Source: Lepidurus packardi
Taxonomy: Eukaryota; Arthropoda; Branchiopoda; Notostraca; Triopsidae
Direction of reading: 5' to 3'
NCBI GenBank assembly: GCA_023053545.1
Contig: JAKZAN010000006.1
Coordinates: 8,898,351-8,962,350, forward strand
DNA length: 64,000 nucleotides
Under the pieces are notes generated by a model. The model searched no databases and was not told the DNA's origin. It saw nothing but the letters and a program-made list of their open reading frames with translations. A program made the position numbers and the translations under genes. Shown here piece after piece: positions 50,893-62,657 of the stretch (positions are counted from its first letter, which is position 1; every line of letters begins with the position of its first letter).

Positions 50893-53800
50893 AAATTATT
50901 ACTATTAGTATGCCTACATTTTATTTTCCATGCCTTTTTATTTTCCTTAACTTAGCATTTATTTAGCGTTCACAATTCCTATTATTATAGGTGTTTACAC
51001 CTTATGGAGTTGAAATAGTTGGCGATCATCCTTTCACTGAAGATCCTGGCCTTCCCATCAACAAAGTAAAAAAAACATATATACGGTTCTAGTATTATTT
51101 CTCAGAGTTAGTAGACTATGTCGGTTTTGATTTCTTAACTTATAAAGGTCGCAGATTGGTATACCATTCATCCCCCATTTACCAAAGACATTCCCGACAT
51201 TAACCAAACAGAAGATGAGCTTTACGTGGCGGGTAAAACAGTCGTTTGGTCACGGAGTAGTCTTATTGATTCAAGAGAAGTCATTAAATCCTTCACTATG
51301 GACTCTGATGTGAAACAAGCCTTATGGTGTACATTTTACAGCCAACCTGACAGCCCTGGCTTTACAAATCAAGTGCGACCTGAGCAACCTCAAGGTAAAA
51401 CTATAAAACCCTCCAGAATGGTATATGGCAACAAATTAATTTCAGACTTTTCTTTTAGGAGACCCAATGCCATCATTGTGCATCTTTGAAGGGGCTCAGT
51501 TGACGACATTTGTAGCCACTGGAGCTCAGTACTGTACCAGTCTTCCCTTCCAGTTAAAAAAAGCCTGGTCAACCAAATTTGGCCTTTTGATGGAGCGCAA
51601 AGTTAATCCTATGGAAAACTGCAACCTTCCCAAATCCTTTGCATTGCTTCACCCCTTAGAAGATATCACTCCTGTTCTCCTTAAGAAAAGTACAATAAAT
51701 TATTTTTTGTGACTGCATTTCACATTCTTAATATTTGGGATTTTCAGATAATTCCGTCCTATATCAATCCAACTCATTCCTTCAGATCGTCTTGACCAGC
51801 ATTGAACCTTCCATATGCCTCACCTTTGACTCCATGTCTAACGCCCATTCTGTGTGGAGGTTACGACGGGCCAAACCGGAAGTACATTCGTTGATCTTCT
51901 TAAAATAATTATTGTAATGTTTTTTTAGGAAAGAATGATTTTATGGCAGGGGGATTCGCAAACGGAATCCTCGAGTTACTTTGCTACGCCCAGTGTCTTG
52001 CCCTCGTTAGCTTCACAGTCCTTAAGTCGAGGTCGGATGAAGACAGATCCGCGCAGCAATTCTCCCTCTATCTCTCTCTTAATGGCAACTCCCAAACGCA
52101 GTATTTTGCATTCTCCGTTGTCACTAGCGAACACGCCTTGGCGATCTCCTTCAGTTAGCTTCCTTAATACCCGCCTCTTCACTCCTTCGCCCTTATCACG
52201 AAGTGTAAAGTCGCAAACTCGACTCAGCGACTTTTCAGAGCAAGATCATCGATCATGGGCTTCATGTAGCCAACTAGAAGCTGGAAAAGGTCACAATGGG
52301 CAGCCTTTACTCCCTCAGTTGTGCTTGGAACACATTTGGGTCGAACCAGATGACAAGTAAAAAGCTAATAAAGGGAAAAAGTGAAATCGAACCTAAAATC
52401 ATATGTATGTAGGAACCTCCTTAAAGTCACGAGTAAAGCATTTCTGACGAGTGACGTCGTCGGCCAAAATTTCGTTGCTTGGGTGGACCAGAAACAGAAA
52501 AAGCTTTCTGTGGTCAGGTACGAGGAATCATGCGTCAACAAGTTGAACTTTGCTCTCGTGCAGTCTATTCCAGCCGTGGATGCGGAGCCGTTAGCAGTAA
52601 CCTACGATTAGCCATCTTTTTCATTCATTAAAATCTATTTTTTTATGTTAATTTTAAAGGATTTGAAAATGATCCTCGTTTTGGAGCCGTCAGGAAATCT
52701 CGTTTTGTACTCTGGATTACACAAAATGGCGCGTGTTCACATCCCACTTAACCCTGATCGGATTCCATCTTTATCTTTGATTGAGGAGTCGTATGTTTTG
52801 CAGCGTTTGACCCTTGATTCGAACGAACCCGAGCGCCTGGATTCCTTGAAACGACCGAGCACCATGTGGAATATTCTTTCTACGCCAGGAGTCCCCTTTA
52901 GGTATCCAAAATATTCCCAAAGTTTTTTTTCCTACATTTTTTAGGTTTTCTCGTTAAATTTATTTTATTCTCATTCAGAAGAAGCAGTCTGATCAATTCT
53001 CGACCTCCTTCAGTCCTGGAACCGTTTGAAGACGTTTCAATTTCCTTGTCGCCTGTGCTTCGTCTTCAGCAAACAGGTTGCAGTCCCCTTTTGCTCAATG
53101 AAAACAGCAGTTATCAAGCTGCCGATAGTATTTCTATAACTGGGCTGAAAGATGCAGTGCAGAACCGAGTGGGTCTTGTAAGTCGAAAATTTTTTGGAAT
53201 TTTTTTGAAAGTTAATAGAATTAAAATCAATTAACGAGAAAAAATGTATCTCCTTCATCTCAGGTTTATGGAAATGGGACAGTTTTACGCACTTCTATTC
53301 CCGAACTCGCCAGTTCTTCCTTAGGTACAATTTATTTTTGTGGCTCAGACATGAGCATTTAAACAACTTAACATTTATGTCATTGGTTGAATTATTTACC
53401 TTTCTGTTCCATTGTAGTTAAGCGGTGTTTGGAAGCTGTTAAAACAGTTTTGCCTCATAACCTTGCAGTGGTCTTTTTCGCGCGTTTTTACACAGGGCGA
53501 AACGCTCCTGGACCCTGTAACCACTGCCCTTCGGGCGAATGGAACCTATTGTCGAATACGTTGCTGACGCTGATGGGTTACGCCCCTTCAGTTGTAGAGT
53601 TTGTGCAAAGTATGAATGGCGGGACTAAAAATTCAGACGTTTCGTGGAGTCCTCAAGCCTTCGACGCCAAACGAAGTAAACCCTCTGAAATGGGTGACGA
53701 AGAAGTAGGTGTTAAGCTTCACAAAAACAATGATTAGAATAATAGAATCATGTAAGTTTTTTTTATCCATATTTGTATTGTTTTTTATTTAGGATTGGTA

Positions 53801-56574
53801 CTATATGCTGCATTCAAATTACCATCATACGTTGGGAAGAAAGCTGAGGGACGTGTTAGGCTATTCTTTGGGTTTCACACGCGAGCCTAAAACGAAATTG
53901 CAGATCGTTCCAGTAAACAAAAGTGCGCTTTTGTTCTCGAACATACCGGCAATCTTATACACGTTACACTTGGTTTACGAGGTATTTAAATTTTAGGCTT
54001 TGGTTAAATCCAGGACTAGAAAGAAAAATAGTAAAAGAAACACTTTCGAATAGGATTCAAAACTGGATAACTTGTGCTGGCCAGATCTGGTCCAGCTCGT
54101 GAAAGTATTAACCTTTTTAGCGTGGGACTTGGGTTGGAAGCTATACGTGGATCTATACTGGCGGGATTTTCCCTGGACTGTCTCTATTTTGCAAAATGTA
54201 TGGTGATTTCCTATTCTGTCCCACTTGTAGGGTAAATCCTTGTTCTTATGTAACCTGCAGGAAAGAAACTTGACGGAGCAAGATTTGAAGCTCTTAGATC
54301 ATCCAAGTTTTGTGTCTTACCGACCACCCTGCGTGTATCAGCATTTGTGGAACATTTTGAACAACGACCAAAACGATGAAATGTTTCCATACATTTCTGG
54401 AATTAATGATGTCTCTCGGGATATTATAACCGTAAGGGATACATATCTTTAACTAGATATCTACTGACTTTGTATAATTTTGGTAATTTTAGATTTATGG
54501 GATCCTACTGGGAACTCTATCGAATGGGGAGTTCGCCATAAAACGCTACATAACAGGCGTGGATTTCCCTAATAGCTCGGCGACCTCCATTTGTAACATC
54601 TCCGTCAAGTCAGCACGTTTCTGGCACCGAAATGAAGCGGCAATTTTATATATGGCTGAGAAAGGTATACATTTTGTGTAGTTTTTTTATCCCTCGTTTG
54701 TTAAAAACTATTATTTGTTTTCGTTTCTTGAGCAGGATTCACTCCACTACGCTTGGATCGGGTTCCGCCAGGCGTGGCTTTACCTCTTAGAAACGCAATC
54801 TACCAAAGTCAGGACCAACCTCCTTCGGGGTGGCCGGCTAATGCATATACCCTAATGGGAAGAGGGGATTTAATCTATAAGGTATCAAAATACGAACCCA
54901 CGAAGCAAATTACCGTCACGGAGGAAATTCAACGCAAAGCAAGTTCGAAAGAAGAGGATGACGGGCTATCCGATTTGGATATAGAGGTTTGTGGTTTGCG
55001 TTTCTATTCATTCTCTTGTTTGTTTAGGTTTTCTTGTTAATTTGCGATTCTTTTTAAATTCACTACTGAGTTGTTAAACGCTTTACTAATAAAGTAGACC
55101 GCTATTTAACACTTAATTTTTTCATTAATTAAAAAGTCGCTTAATTTAGTTATAAATAACTACTACACTTATAAATACTCTTTAACACCTAAGTTTTTTT
55201 CCATTAAACTCTTCCTGATTTGAGTTTTGCCTAATTCTCGCTTGTGTATGTTTGTTTAGGTATTGAATTTAGTGTTCCCTAAAGATCAGCGGATCCATGA
55301 CGTCAGGAAATTCTTATGCTCTTCCAAACCCGTTCCCATTACGTTGGTGCAGCGCCCTGAAGTCTCAGATCACGAGTTCATTGAAGAGCAGGAACGACAT
55401 TTGTACGCAATATGCGTTCGCACAATGGCGTTGCCTGTAGGAAGGTATTCAAAAAAACTTTTTAGGAGATTGCTGATGTAAAGGACGTTGTTAAAACGGT
55501 TATGTAATTTCATTTTTGAATTCGTTAGGGGGATGGTTAGCTTGTTTTGTGGTTCTACTTTGCTTACTCAGCCTGTTAGCATCCCTCGCCTGTGTTTGAC
55601 CGGCAGGGTACCTCCACGGGACACGGCTGTGGATCTATCCCATATCGATGTGCCTTCCCATATGGCGTTGTGGCCCGCTTTCCACCATGGTGTAGCTGCA
55701 GGCTTGAAAATCCCACCTGGCCATCCTAACATTGACTCTGCATGGATTTGCTTCAACAAACCCAAGGTAAAAAATGCCTTGTGTTGCCTCAAGAATTCCG
55801 TTAAGTTCTTCAATTCCTAATTTTCGCCATTATTCAAGGGTGCTACTGACGTACAGCCAGAACATGCAGGATTCTTGTTGGCTTTGGGTCTTACAGGCCA
55901 TTTATCGAAATTGAGCAGCTTAGCAATCAACGATTACCTGTCGAAAGCTCAAGAGCTGACGTCTTTAGCCCTACTGCTTGGTTTAGGAGTCGCCAACAAA
56001 GGTTTACAAAAATTTTCGCCTTGAATTGCAGAGTAAACTGTTTTTTGCTGTTGACTATTAGGAACGCAAGATTCTTCCATTACGAGATTAATGGCGGTTC
56101 ATGTGGAAGCGTTACTCCCACCGACCTGCACTGAATTGAACGTACCCCAGCACGTGCAGATTGGTGCATTAATGGGACTGGGTTGGCTGTACGTCAGCTC
56201 GGCTCATCGGAGGATGTCTGAAATACTGCTAGCAGAAATAGGGCGTCCCCCAGGCCCCGAAATGGAGAATTGTACAGATAGAGAGGCGTATTCGCTAACG
56301 GCTGGGTTAGCTTTGGGTCTAGTAACCTTGGGTCGAGGCGAAGATATGGTCGGACTCATGGATTTGGAATTAGCTGATACTTTGTACTACTATATGGTCG
56401 GCGGTAATCAACGACCCTGGAATGGTAACGAAATTGTTACATTAAATTAACTAAATTGCAAAGAAAATTTAATTAAACCGTGTCTTGAAATTCAAAACTA
56501 AGTATTGAAATTTCATTCGTTATATATTGCTAATTGTTTAAAAAAAAAAAAAAAAAAATGCATATTTTGACATC

Positions 56575-56623
<49 letters not shown>

Positions 56624-59613
56624 CACAGGTCCCCAAAAGGAAAAATACAAAACTCCTAGTTACCAAATCCGGGAAGGAGAACGAGTCAATATTGATGTGA
56701 CCAGTGCTGGAGCCACATTGGCTTTAGGGTTGATGTTTCATCGGACTGGCAACAAGTATGATTTGAATATTCGTTTGAATTTTGAATATAAGTCTACTAG
56801 AGTTTTTACATTTCTAGGTAAAAATTATAATTACCTAAATTAATTTGTAATTAAACTTTAAATTGTTTTGATTTTTTTTATATTATTTCTAAAAGAGTTG
56901 TTGTATTAGGGCGGTTGCTGAATGGATGGATGCCCCACATACACAGTACTTGCTTGATTTTGTACGACCGGACTTTCTTCTGTTGAGAACTTTGGCTAAA
57001 GGACTCATACTTTGGGACGATATTAACCCAAATAAAATTTGGGTCGAGTCCCACATTCCGGATGCCATCAAGCCCTATTGTTTGAGAAGACCATCTCCAG
57101 AAGATGACCAGGATGTGGACTTTGAGACTATGAAGTAAAAGAAACTGCATTATAAATATTTGCCTTTCTTTTTTCTAGTAAACACAACTTTTTTTCCTTT
57201 TTCTTTTATTCAGTCAAGCCTATTGCAATATTTTGTGCGGAGCCTGCTTAGCATTGGGTCTCAAATTCGCAGGATCTCGAAATCAAACGGCTTTCAATAC
57301 ACTATTTCATTACACCAAAGCCTTTGCGACCATTTCGGGGCGGTCAGTAGCAGAATTGGCGGGAAAATCCACCATCGAGACTTGTCTAAATATCATGCTC
57401 TTGGCATTATCCATGGTAAGTGCATTTGTAAGCATAGAAATCTGTATAGGACCAGCATCTATATTACTGGGATAGGAACTTAGTTTTAGTAGTCAGCTTA
57501 CTTTATATTATAAAGACTATAGTTTTGTTATTAAAAGAAATTAACCGCTTTTGTAGGTTATGAGTGGCTCCGGAGATTTGCAAGTCTTGTGCTTGTGCCG
57601 GTACTTACGGAGTCGAATTGGACCCTCCCATAGCGTAGTGACGTATGGTTCACATATCGCTACGCATATGGCTTTGGGATTGCTTTTCCTGGGAGGTGGG
57701 AAGTGCTCTCTGGCCACCAATCCGATGGCTGTGGCTGCGTTGGTTTGCGCGTGTTACCCAAAGTTTCCTACGCACAGTAACGACAATCGGTTAGTTTAAT
57801 CAGATTCTTAAAATTGATACAAATTTATTTGATTCATCAATTTTCGTCCATAGTTACCATTTGCAAGCATTTAGGCACCTTTATGTGATCGCTACAGAGC
57901 CTCGTTTGATTATTCCGCGCGATTTAAGCACAGGCAAACCCTGCTACGCGCATTTACGCGTTGTTTTCGATAACGTCGAGTTGTGTGGCTCCACGAAATT
58001 CCGGATGCGTGCGCCTTGCATGCTCCCTGAACTGAAATATCTTAAAGAAGTGAGAATTTAAACGTACTTTTGATAGAAAAGTGAAGTTTGAAGCAAACAA
58101 ATTTCGTATGTTTAGGTCACCGTGGATGATGAACGTTACTGGGTTGTGTCCTTTCAACGCGACAAAAACTGGGAGGCTCTGAAGTATTAACTTTTTGTCA
58201 AGATTAAGAATGACAACAATACATTTGTATAATTTTTCTCAGGTCAATTTTAGCGGGTGTGATCCAGACACACGATAAAAACGGAGCAAAAGTTCTTGGG
58301 CTGAAGCAAAAAGTAGGCTTTTTATCGTACCAAGATGATCCTCAAGGATTCAAAAGCATGCATGCCCAAGGACTCAGTATTAGCGCCCACACGCCCTGGT
58401 TAATACAAGTAAAGATTACATTTCCCCCACTGTTCACAAGTTAGAAATCATGTGCATTGATTTGTTTCTATTTTCAGCCGTCAAATATATTTTCTTTGAG
58501 CTCTTTGGCGTCAGTGCAGCATTCTTGCCACCATTTTCTTGATGGTTCCAAAGTAGTTCGGGAGAGTGAAGCCAAAATCCTGCAATTTCTGGCAACCGTC
58601 CTGTATGAATGCGTCAAACAAGAAAAACTGGAAATTTTTCTGCCTTGGATTTCATTTTTGCAAGTATGAAAAGATTTTGTGCGAGAATTGTGGTACCCGT
58701 AGGGCTTATTTCTTTCCATTTCTTTTGAATAAGAGCGAATCAAGCAGTCAGGGAAGCCAGAGTACATTTTGTGTATGGCAGCTCAAGTTTCTCTTGTCAT
58801 CCACCAGCTTAAACCAAGCTCAGATGCCGGTAGCCCAAAATTTCAGCACACCTCGTCACGTTACACCTTCTGTGCGCTTTTCGATTGTGGATACGTCCAT
58901 TGTCGATGGAATCGTGGAAGAGTACGACGGTTTGACTGAAAAGGTGTTGGTGACACCCGAAATGGCATTGGCGTTAGAAGAGAGGATGCAGTTGATCTTA
59001 TCCCAGTGGAAAATACGTTAGTATTTTAATTAAATGTATCTCCATATATGCGTTTTTTTATTATACCTATTTATCCTAGTTCGGGTTTAATAGGATTTTT
59101 TTCGCCTGTGTTTTTCGGTTAAGTTCTATCTAAATTTTTGTGAGATCATCTCTATAATAATATTGTTATATTTCACATTTTGCTATTAGATTTTTTCAAC
59201 GTTGGTTTTCATTGTTTTTGCGCTTTGCTTGTTATGATATTTCAATTTATAATACGTTTGGAGCAGACCGTACTACGTTTGTTGGGATAGTAATTTGGTA
59301 ATTTCATTCCAAATTTAAGAAATCCAAGACTCTTTGGCGCACTACGCAGCGGGAGATTGGAATACGATGTCGGAAGAAAATTCTTTCAAATTGGCCTGCT
59401 ATCTTCTACTCAGGAACGTACCTTGTTTGATACCAGAAACCAATGGTAACTCTCACTTTCTTTTGCTTTTTTAAGCCTGTATATATGACCAGTTTTATTT
59501 ATTTCTCAAATACAGGTTGCAATCCTTTGGCGTACGCGTTACAATTAAAGCAGAAAGGTTTGAAGGTGAAGTTCGCGTCACAATTGTCGACTCTGATAAC
59601 GAACATGCTATAG
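50849..59613 (+). CDS. ANAPC1: Anaphase-promoting complex subunit 1 (APC1)
   Basis: Thirty-one exons give 1,965 residues (human 1,944). They are 50849-50872, 50991-51065, 51148-51394, 51459-51689, 51748-51881, 51929-52356, 52413-52596, 52660-52901, 52979-53177, 53264-53324, 53418-53704, 53793-53981, 54054-54197, 54261-54431, 54493-54664, 54736-54986, 55260-55444, 55529-55766, 55839-56001, 56062-56424, 56629-56755, 56910-57134, 57214-57415, 57557-57789, 57854-58049, 58116-58183, 58243-58408, 58478-58663, 58734-59016, 59320-59445, 59516-59613. The N-terminal beta-propeller region shows DELYVAGKTVVWS and PQLCLEHIWVE. The PC-repeat ring shows PEHAGFLLALGLTGHLSKL, EILLAEIGRPPGPEME and HMALGLLFLGGGKCSL. 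APC1 is the platform scaffold of the APC/C ubiquitin ligase. Exon 6 encodes a Ser/Thr-Pro-rich loop (NSPS, TPK, HSPL, NTPW, RSPS, FTPSP), the counterpart of the mitotically phosphorylated loop that gates CDC20 binding. The exon 29 acceptor at 58732-58733 is set by matching VWQLKFLLSS to the family. Confidence 0.96.
56540..56623. repeat. A19 ... T46 mononucleotide tracts in APC1 intron 20
   Basis: Nineteen A (56540-56558) and, after 19 other bases, 46 consecutive T (56578-56623) end four bases before the CACAG acceptor of exon 21. The T run therefore serves as the whole polypyrimidine tract of that splice site, and the A run can pair with part of it. Confidence 0.9.
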
Positions 59614-59912
59614 CATAAGTCAGGAAGACTATAATTTCTAGGCGATCAAAAAGTTGTTGGTTCAATACAAGAAAATTTTTGCTTGCGCGGTATAACACAA
59701 TTTGTAGTAGTGGAGCAGGAATGGTCTTTTTGCTTAACCAAGGGGGTGTATTTTCGGCTGAGTCCGCAACCCGACTGCCTAACATAGTTTTCTGCCCTTT
59801 ATAGACCCCTTGCTTTTTACATCCTCAACCTTTAAAAATGGTACACCTATAAAAACAGTGGAAAAGGTCTAAAAAGTTCGCCTAGGTCACGGGTCTAAAA
59901 CAAAGTCGGGCT
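59614..59912. other. APC1 3' flank
   Basis: Holds the APC1 3' untranslated region. No canonical AATAAA is seen and no other gene is evident before the retroelement sequence begins. Confidence 0.5.
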
Positions 59913-62108
59913 CACCTCTGCTGGCTGATGATGCCAGCAGAGGTGTGCCCGCTTCTCAGCTTACCCTGCAGCATCGGTGGTTCAATGGCCCTGACTTTCT
60001 TACCGGGCCCAGGCCGCACTGGCCCAAGTGGGAAGGTACCCCGGATTGCTCTATGCCGGACCCCGAAGTCCTTCCTAGCAAATGGGCTGGCCATGTTGCG
60101 AAGGAGGATAACCGCATCATCACGTTAATGATGAACGCTTCCCGACTTTGTCGTCCAAAGAGGATATTAACTTACATGATGCGTTTTACCAACAACGCAC
60201 GAGCAAAACCCGACGAGAGAAGTGGCGGTCCTTTATCGGCACACGAACTAAGGAAGTCCCTTGCCCTACTCCTTCGAATCGCTCAACAAGAAACTTTCCG
60301 TGAAGAAATAGTGGCCCTGAGGAAGTCGGACAAACTTCCCAACAACTCTCGTCTTCTGAAGTTAACTCCCTACCTGGACGAAGAAGGACTTCTGCGAGTA
60401 GGAGGACGCTTGGAACACGCAGATTTGGATCGAGAAACTAAGCATCCGTTAATCCTCGATCCAGACTCCCACCTAGCTAGACTGCTGATTGGGGACGCAC
60501 ACGAGCACGTGTTACACGAGTCAACGGACCGTACATTCGCTGAAGTCCGCAGTAAATACTGGATACTTCGCGGACGGGCCACAATCCGTAGGTTCATCCG
60601 CCACTGTCCTTTCTGCATTCGATTTAAGGCCATGCCACAAGCCCCTATGATGGCACCGTTGCCACGACAGCGACTTGAAGCCTACAAGCCGCCATTTACG
60701 CATACGGGAGTGGACTTCTTTGGCCCAATGTTTGTGGTAATTCACCGCAGAACCCATAAACGATATGGCTGCCTGTTCACCTGTCTCACCACCCGAGCTA
60801 TCCATTTAGAGGTGGCCCACTCTTTGGATACCGACTCCTTCCTCCTGGCTTTCCGCCGTTTTGTCAGCCGCCGAGGGTGCCCTACGACATGTTTCAGTGA
60901 CAATGGGACCAACCTTGCTGCTGGAGAGAAGGAGTTACGAGAAGCCTTGAGAAGGTGGAACCAGGATAACATTACCGATTGTATGGCCCAGAAGGGCATC
61001 GAATGGCACTTTTCGCCACCGGCTTCCCCACACTTTGGCGGTGTATGGGAGAGAATGGTCCGGTCTGCAAAAAGGGCTTTGAACATGACCCTGAAGGGTC
61101 AAGTTGTAACGGACGAATTACTTGTTACAGTTTTCGCCGAAGCGGAGTCCTTAATCAACGGCCGTCCACTGACACACGTCAGTGTCGATCACACTGACCC
61201 CGAACCTCTGACTCCAAACCATTTCCTGATGGGAAGATCCAACCTTAACCTTCCGCCCGACATCTTTCGTGAAGATGAAATAAGCTCACGAAAACGCTGG
61301 CGAGCTACTCAAGCCCTGGCAAACCGTTTCTGGAAACGGTGGCTTCGTGAGTACGTGCCGGCCCTAATAGAGCGCAGGAAATGGTTGGCTCCTAAACGCA
61401 ACCTCAAAGAAGGAGATCTCGTCCTTATCGTCGACCACCAATCGCCTCGTGGTCACTGGCCGCTTGGCCGCATCGTCAAACCGCTGCCCGGTCCGGATGG
61501 TCAGACTAGAGCTGCAATAGTCAAGACAGCAAGTGGGGAATACACGCGCCCCACTGTGAAACTTTGTCTGCTGGAAGAGACCAGGGAGTAAGGTGTTTCC
61601 TGGCCAGGAAACAGGGCCGGCGATGTTCCGGATCACTCCGGAATGGACGAACTTAACATTTGATACAATATACTGTCTGACCCGTGACTCAGTTAACCTA
61701 ATTATTTGACTGAACGACCTACCCTTTGTTTATGACAGGCCATCGCTTGACCGTCGAACTGGTATGCCTAGGTGGGAGCGGCTGCTGACCGTTCTCACGG
61801 AGGCTGGAACCAGAGGTCCAGCGATGGTCTGTTATGTCGTAAAACTGGGCCGAAAATTGACTCTTTCGACTGACAGTTAGGCAAGGGGTACCCGTTGCAT
61901 GGAACCCCTTGAGAAGATTTGTTACCTAAAGAACCTAACTGCAAACACATGTGCGAAAGCCATGTTTCGTATGAAACTAACAGACAAAGACTCTTGACTA
62001 TTTAACTGACTGTCTGTTCCGGATTCAGGTTGTTGCCGTCCGACTCTAACACTAACCGTACGTTAGACGACGTAGCGACCGAATCTTCGTCTGCTTCCAA
62101 CGTTAGAC
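59913..62108 (+). mobile_element. BEL/Pao LTR retrotransposon, incomplete copy
   Basis: The sequence reads as the 3' part of a BEL/Pao pol gene followed by a probable 3' LTR. The pol part (to about 61591) shows the segment after RNase H (RWFNGPDFL), the integrase zinc-binding HHCC region (RSKYWILRGRATIRRF, HCPFC), the integrase core (GVDFFGPMF, CFSDNGTNL, SPHFGGVWERM) and the BEL-type C-terminal block (GDLVLIVD, WPLGRI). The presumptive LTR starts near 61624 (TGTTCCGG) and may end near 62108 (GTTAGACA); both ends are estimates. Everything upstream in the element is absent, so the copy is broken. The remaining pol stretch is otherwise long and open, which suggests a recent insertion. A 13-bp inverted repeat (59913-59925 and 59933-59945) marks the left junction. 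It lies between APC1 and TUBGCP5 exons in the same orientation. Confidence 0.9.
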
Positions 62109-62455
62109 ACCTTTGCCTCCTTTAATTGCTCAGTGACTTGTTTTATACCATTAAAATAGACAATCGTTTTATTCCCTCGAAAACCCCGACTTTTGAATCT
62201 ATAGTGTTACGTGTGAGAAACGTCGTTCGAGCCGTAACACTAAGCTGTATTATATCTACTTTTCGAAAAGTGGAGTTTCGGGAAGGTTGCGTAAGCAGGG
62301 TCAGGGAAAGCTGGTGTTCTGCATTAGAGACTAATTTGACATTGACCTTTACTCCCTCGACTCGTACCTCTGTTTTACCTCCCTTGGTATACTCTTTCGG
62401 ATATTCCATAAAATGTTTCTAAACGTGTCGTCGAGTCCTTTTCTTTTCTGAGCAG

Positions 62456-62656
62456 GGTTTGCCAATTCGGGGGTCGAACGAAGCTATTGAGGATCCTGTG
62501 CGGTTTGAAGCGGATTGCGACGCCACTCCTACAGCGGGATTTGAGCTTTATCCTTTATGCAATTTGCGGCAGAAATCTCGTGATAGTCAGGCCCAGGCAT
62601 TGTTGTTTGTTTTTCTCTGTTCTATGTGTATAGCGGCGACGTTAACCAAAAATTGA
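62456..62656 (+). CDS. Possible upstream TUBGCP5 exon
   Basis: A TTTTCTTTTCTGAGCAG acceptor is followed by an open phase-0 frame (GGT TTG CCA...) to a TGA at 62654-62656. The stretch KSRDSQAQALLFVFLCSM resembles in position and character the region of GCP5 before the central conserved Trp segment. Its frame does not run directly into the next coding stretch from 62658, and no convincing donor-acceptor pair joins the two. It may be a real exon with an unusual junction, or it may be unrelated. Confidence 0.35.
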   Translation, partial: GLPIRGSNEAIEDPVRFEADCDATPTAGFELYPLCNLRQKSRDSQAQALLFVFLCSMCIAATLTKN

Positions 62657-62657
62657 C

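Noticed and set aside
58736-58918. Alternative acceptor 2 nt downstream for APC1 exon 29
   Set aside because: It opens a different frame that ends early and lacks the VWQLKFLLSS and VRFSIVDTSIVD matches to APC1.
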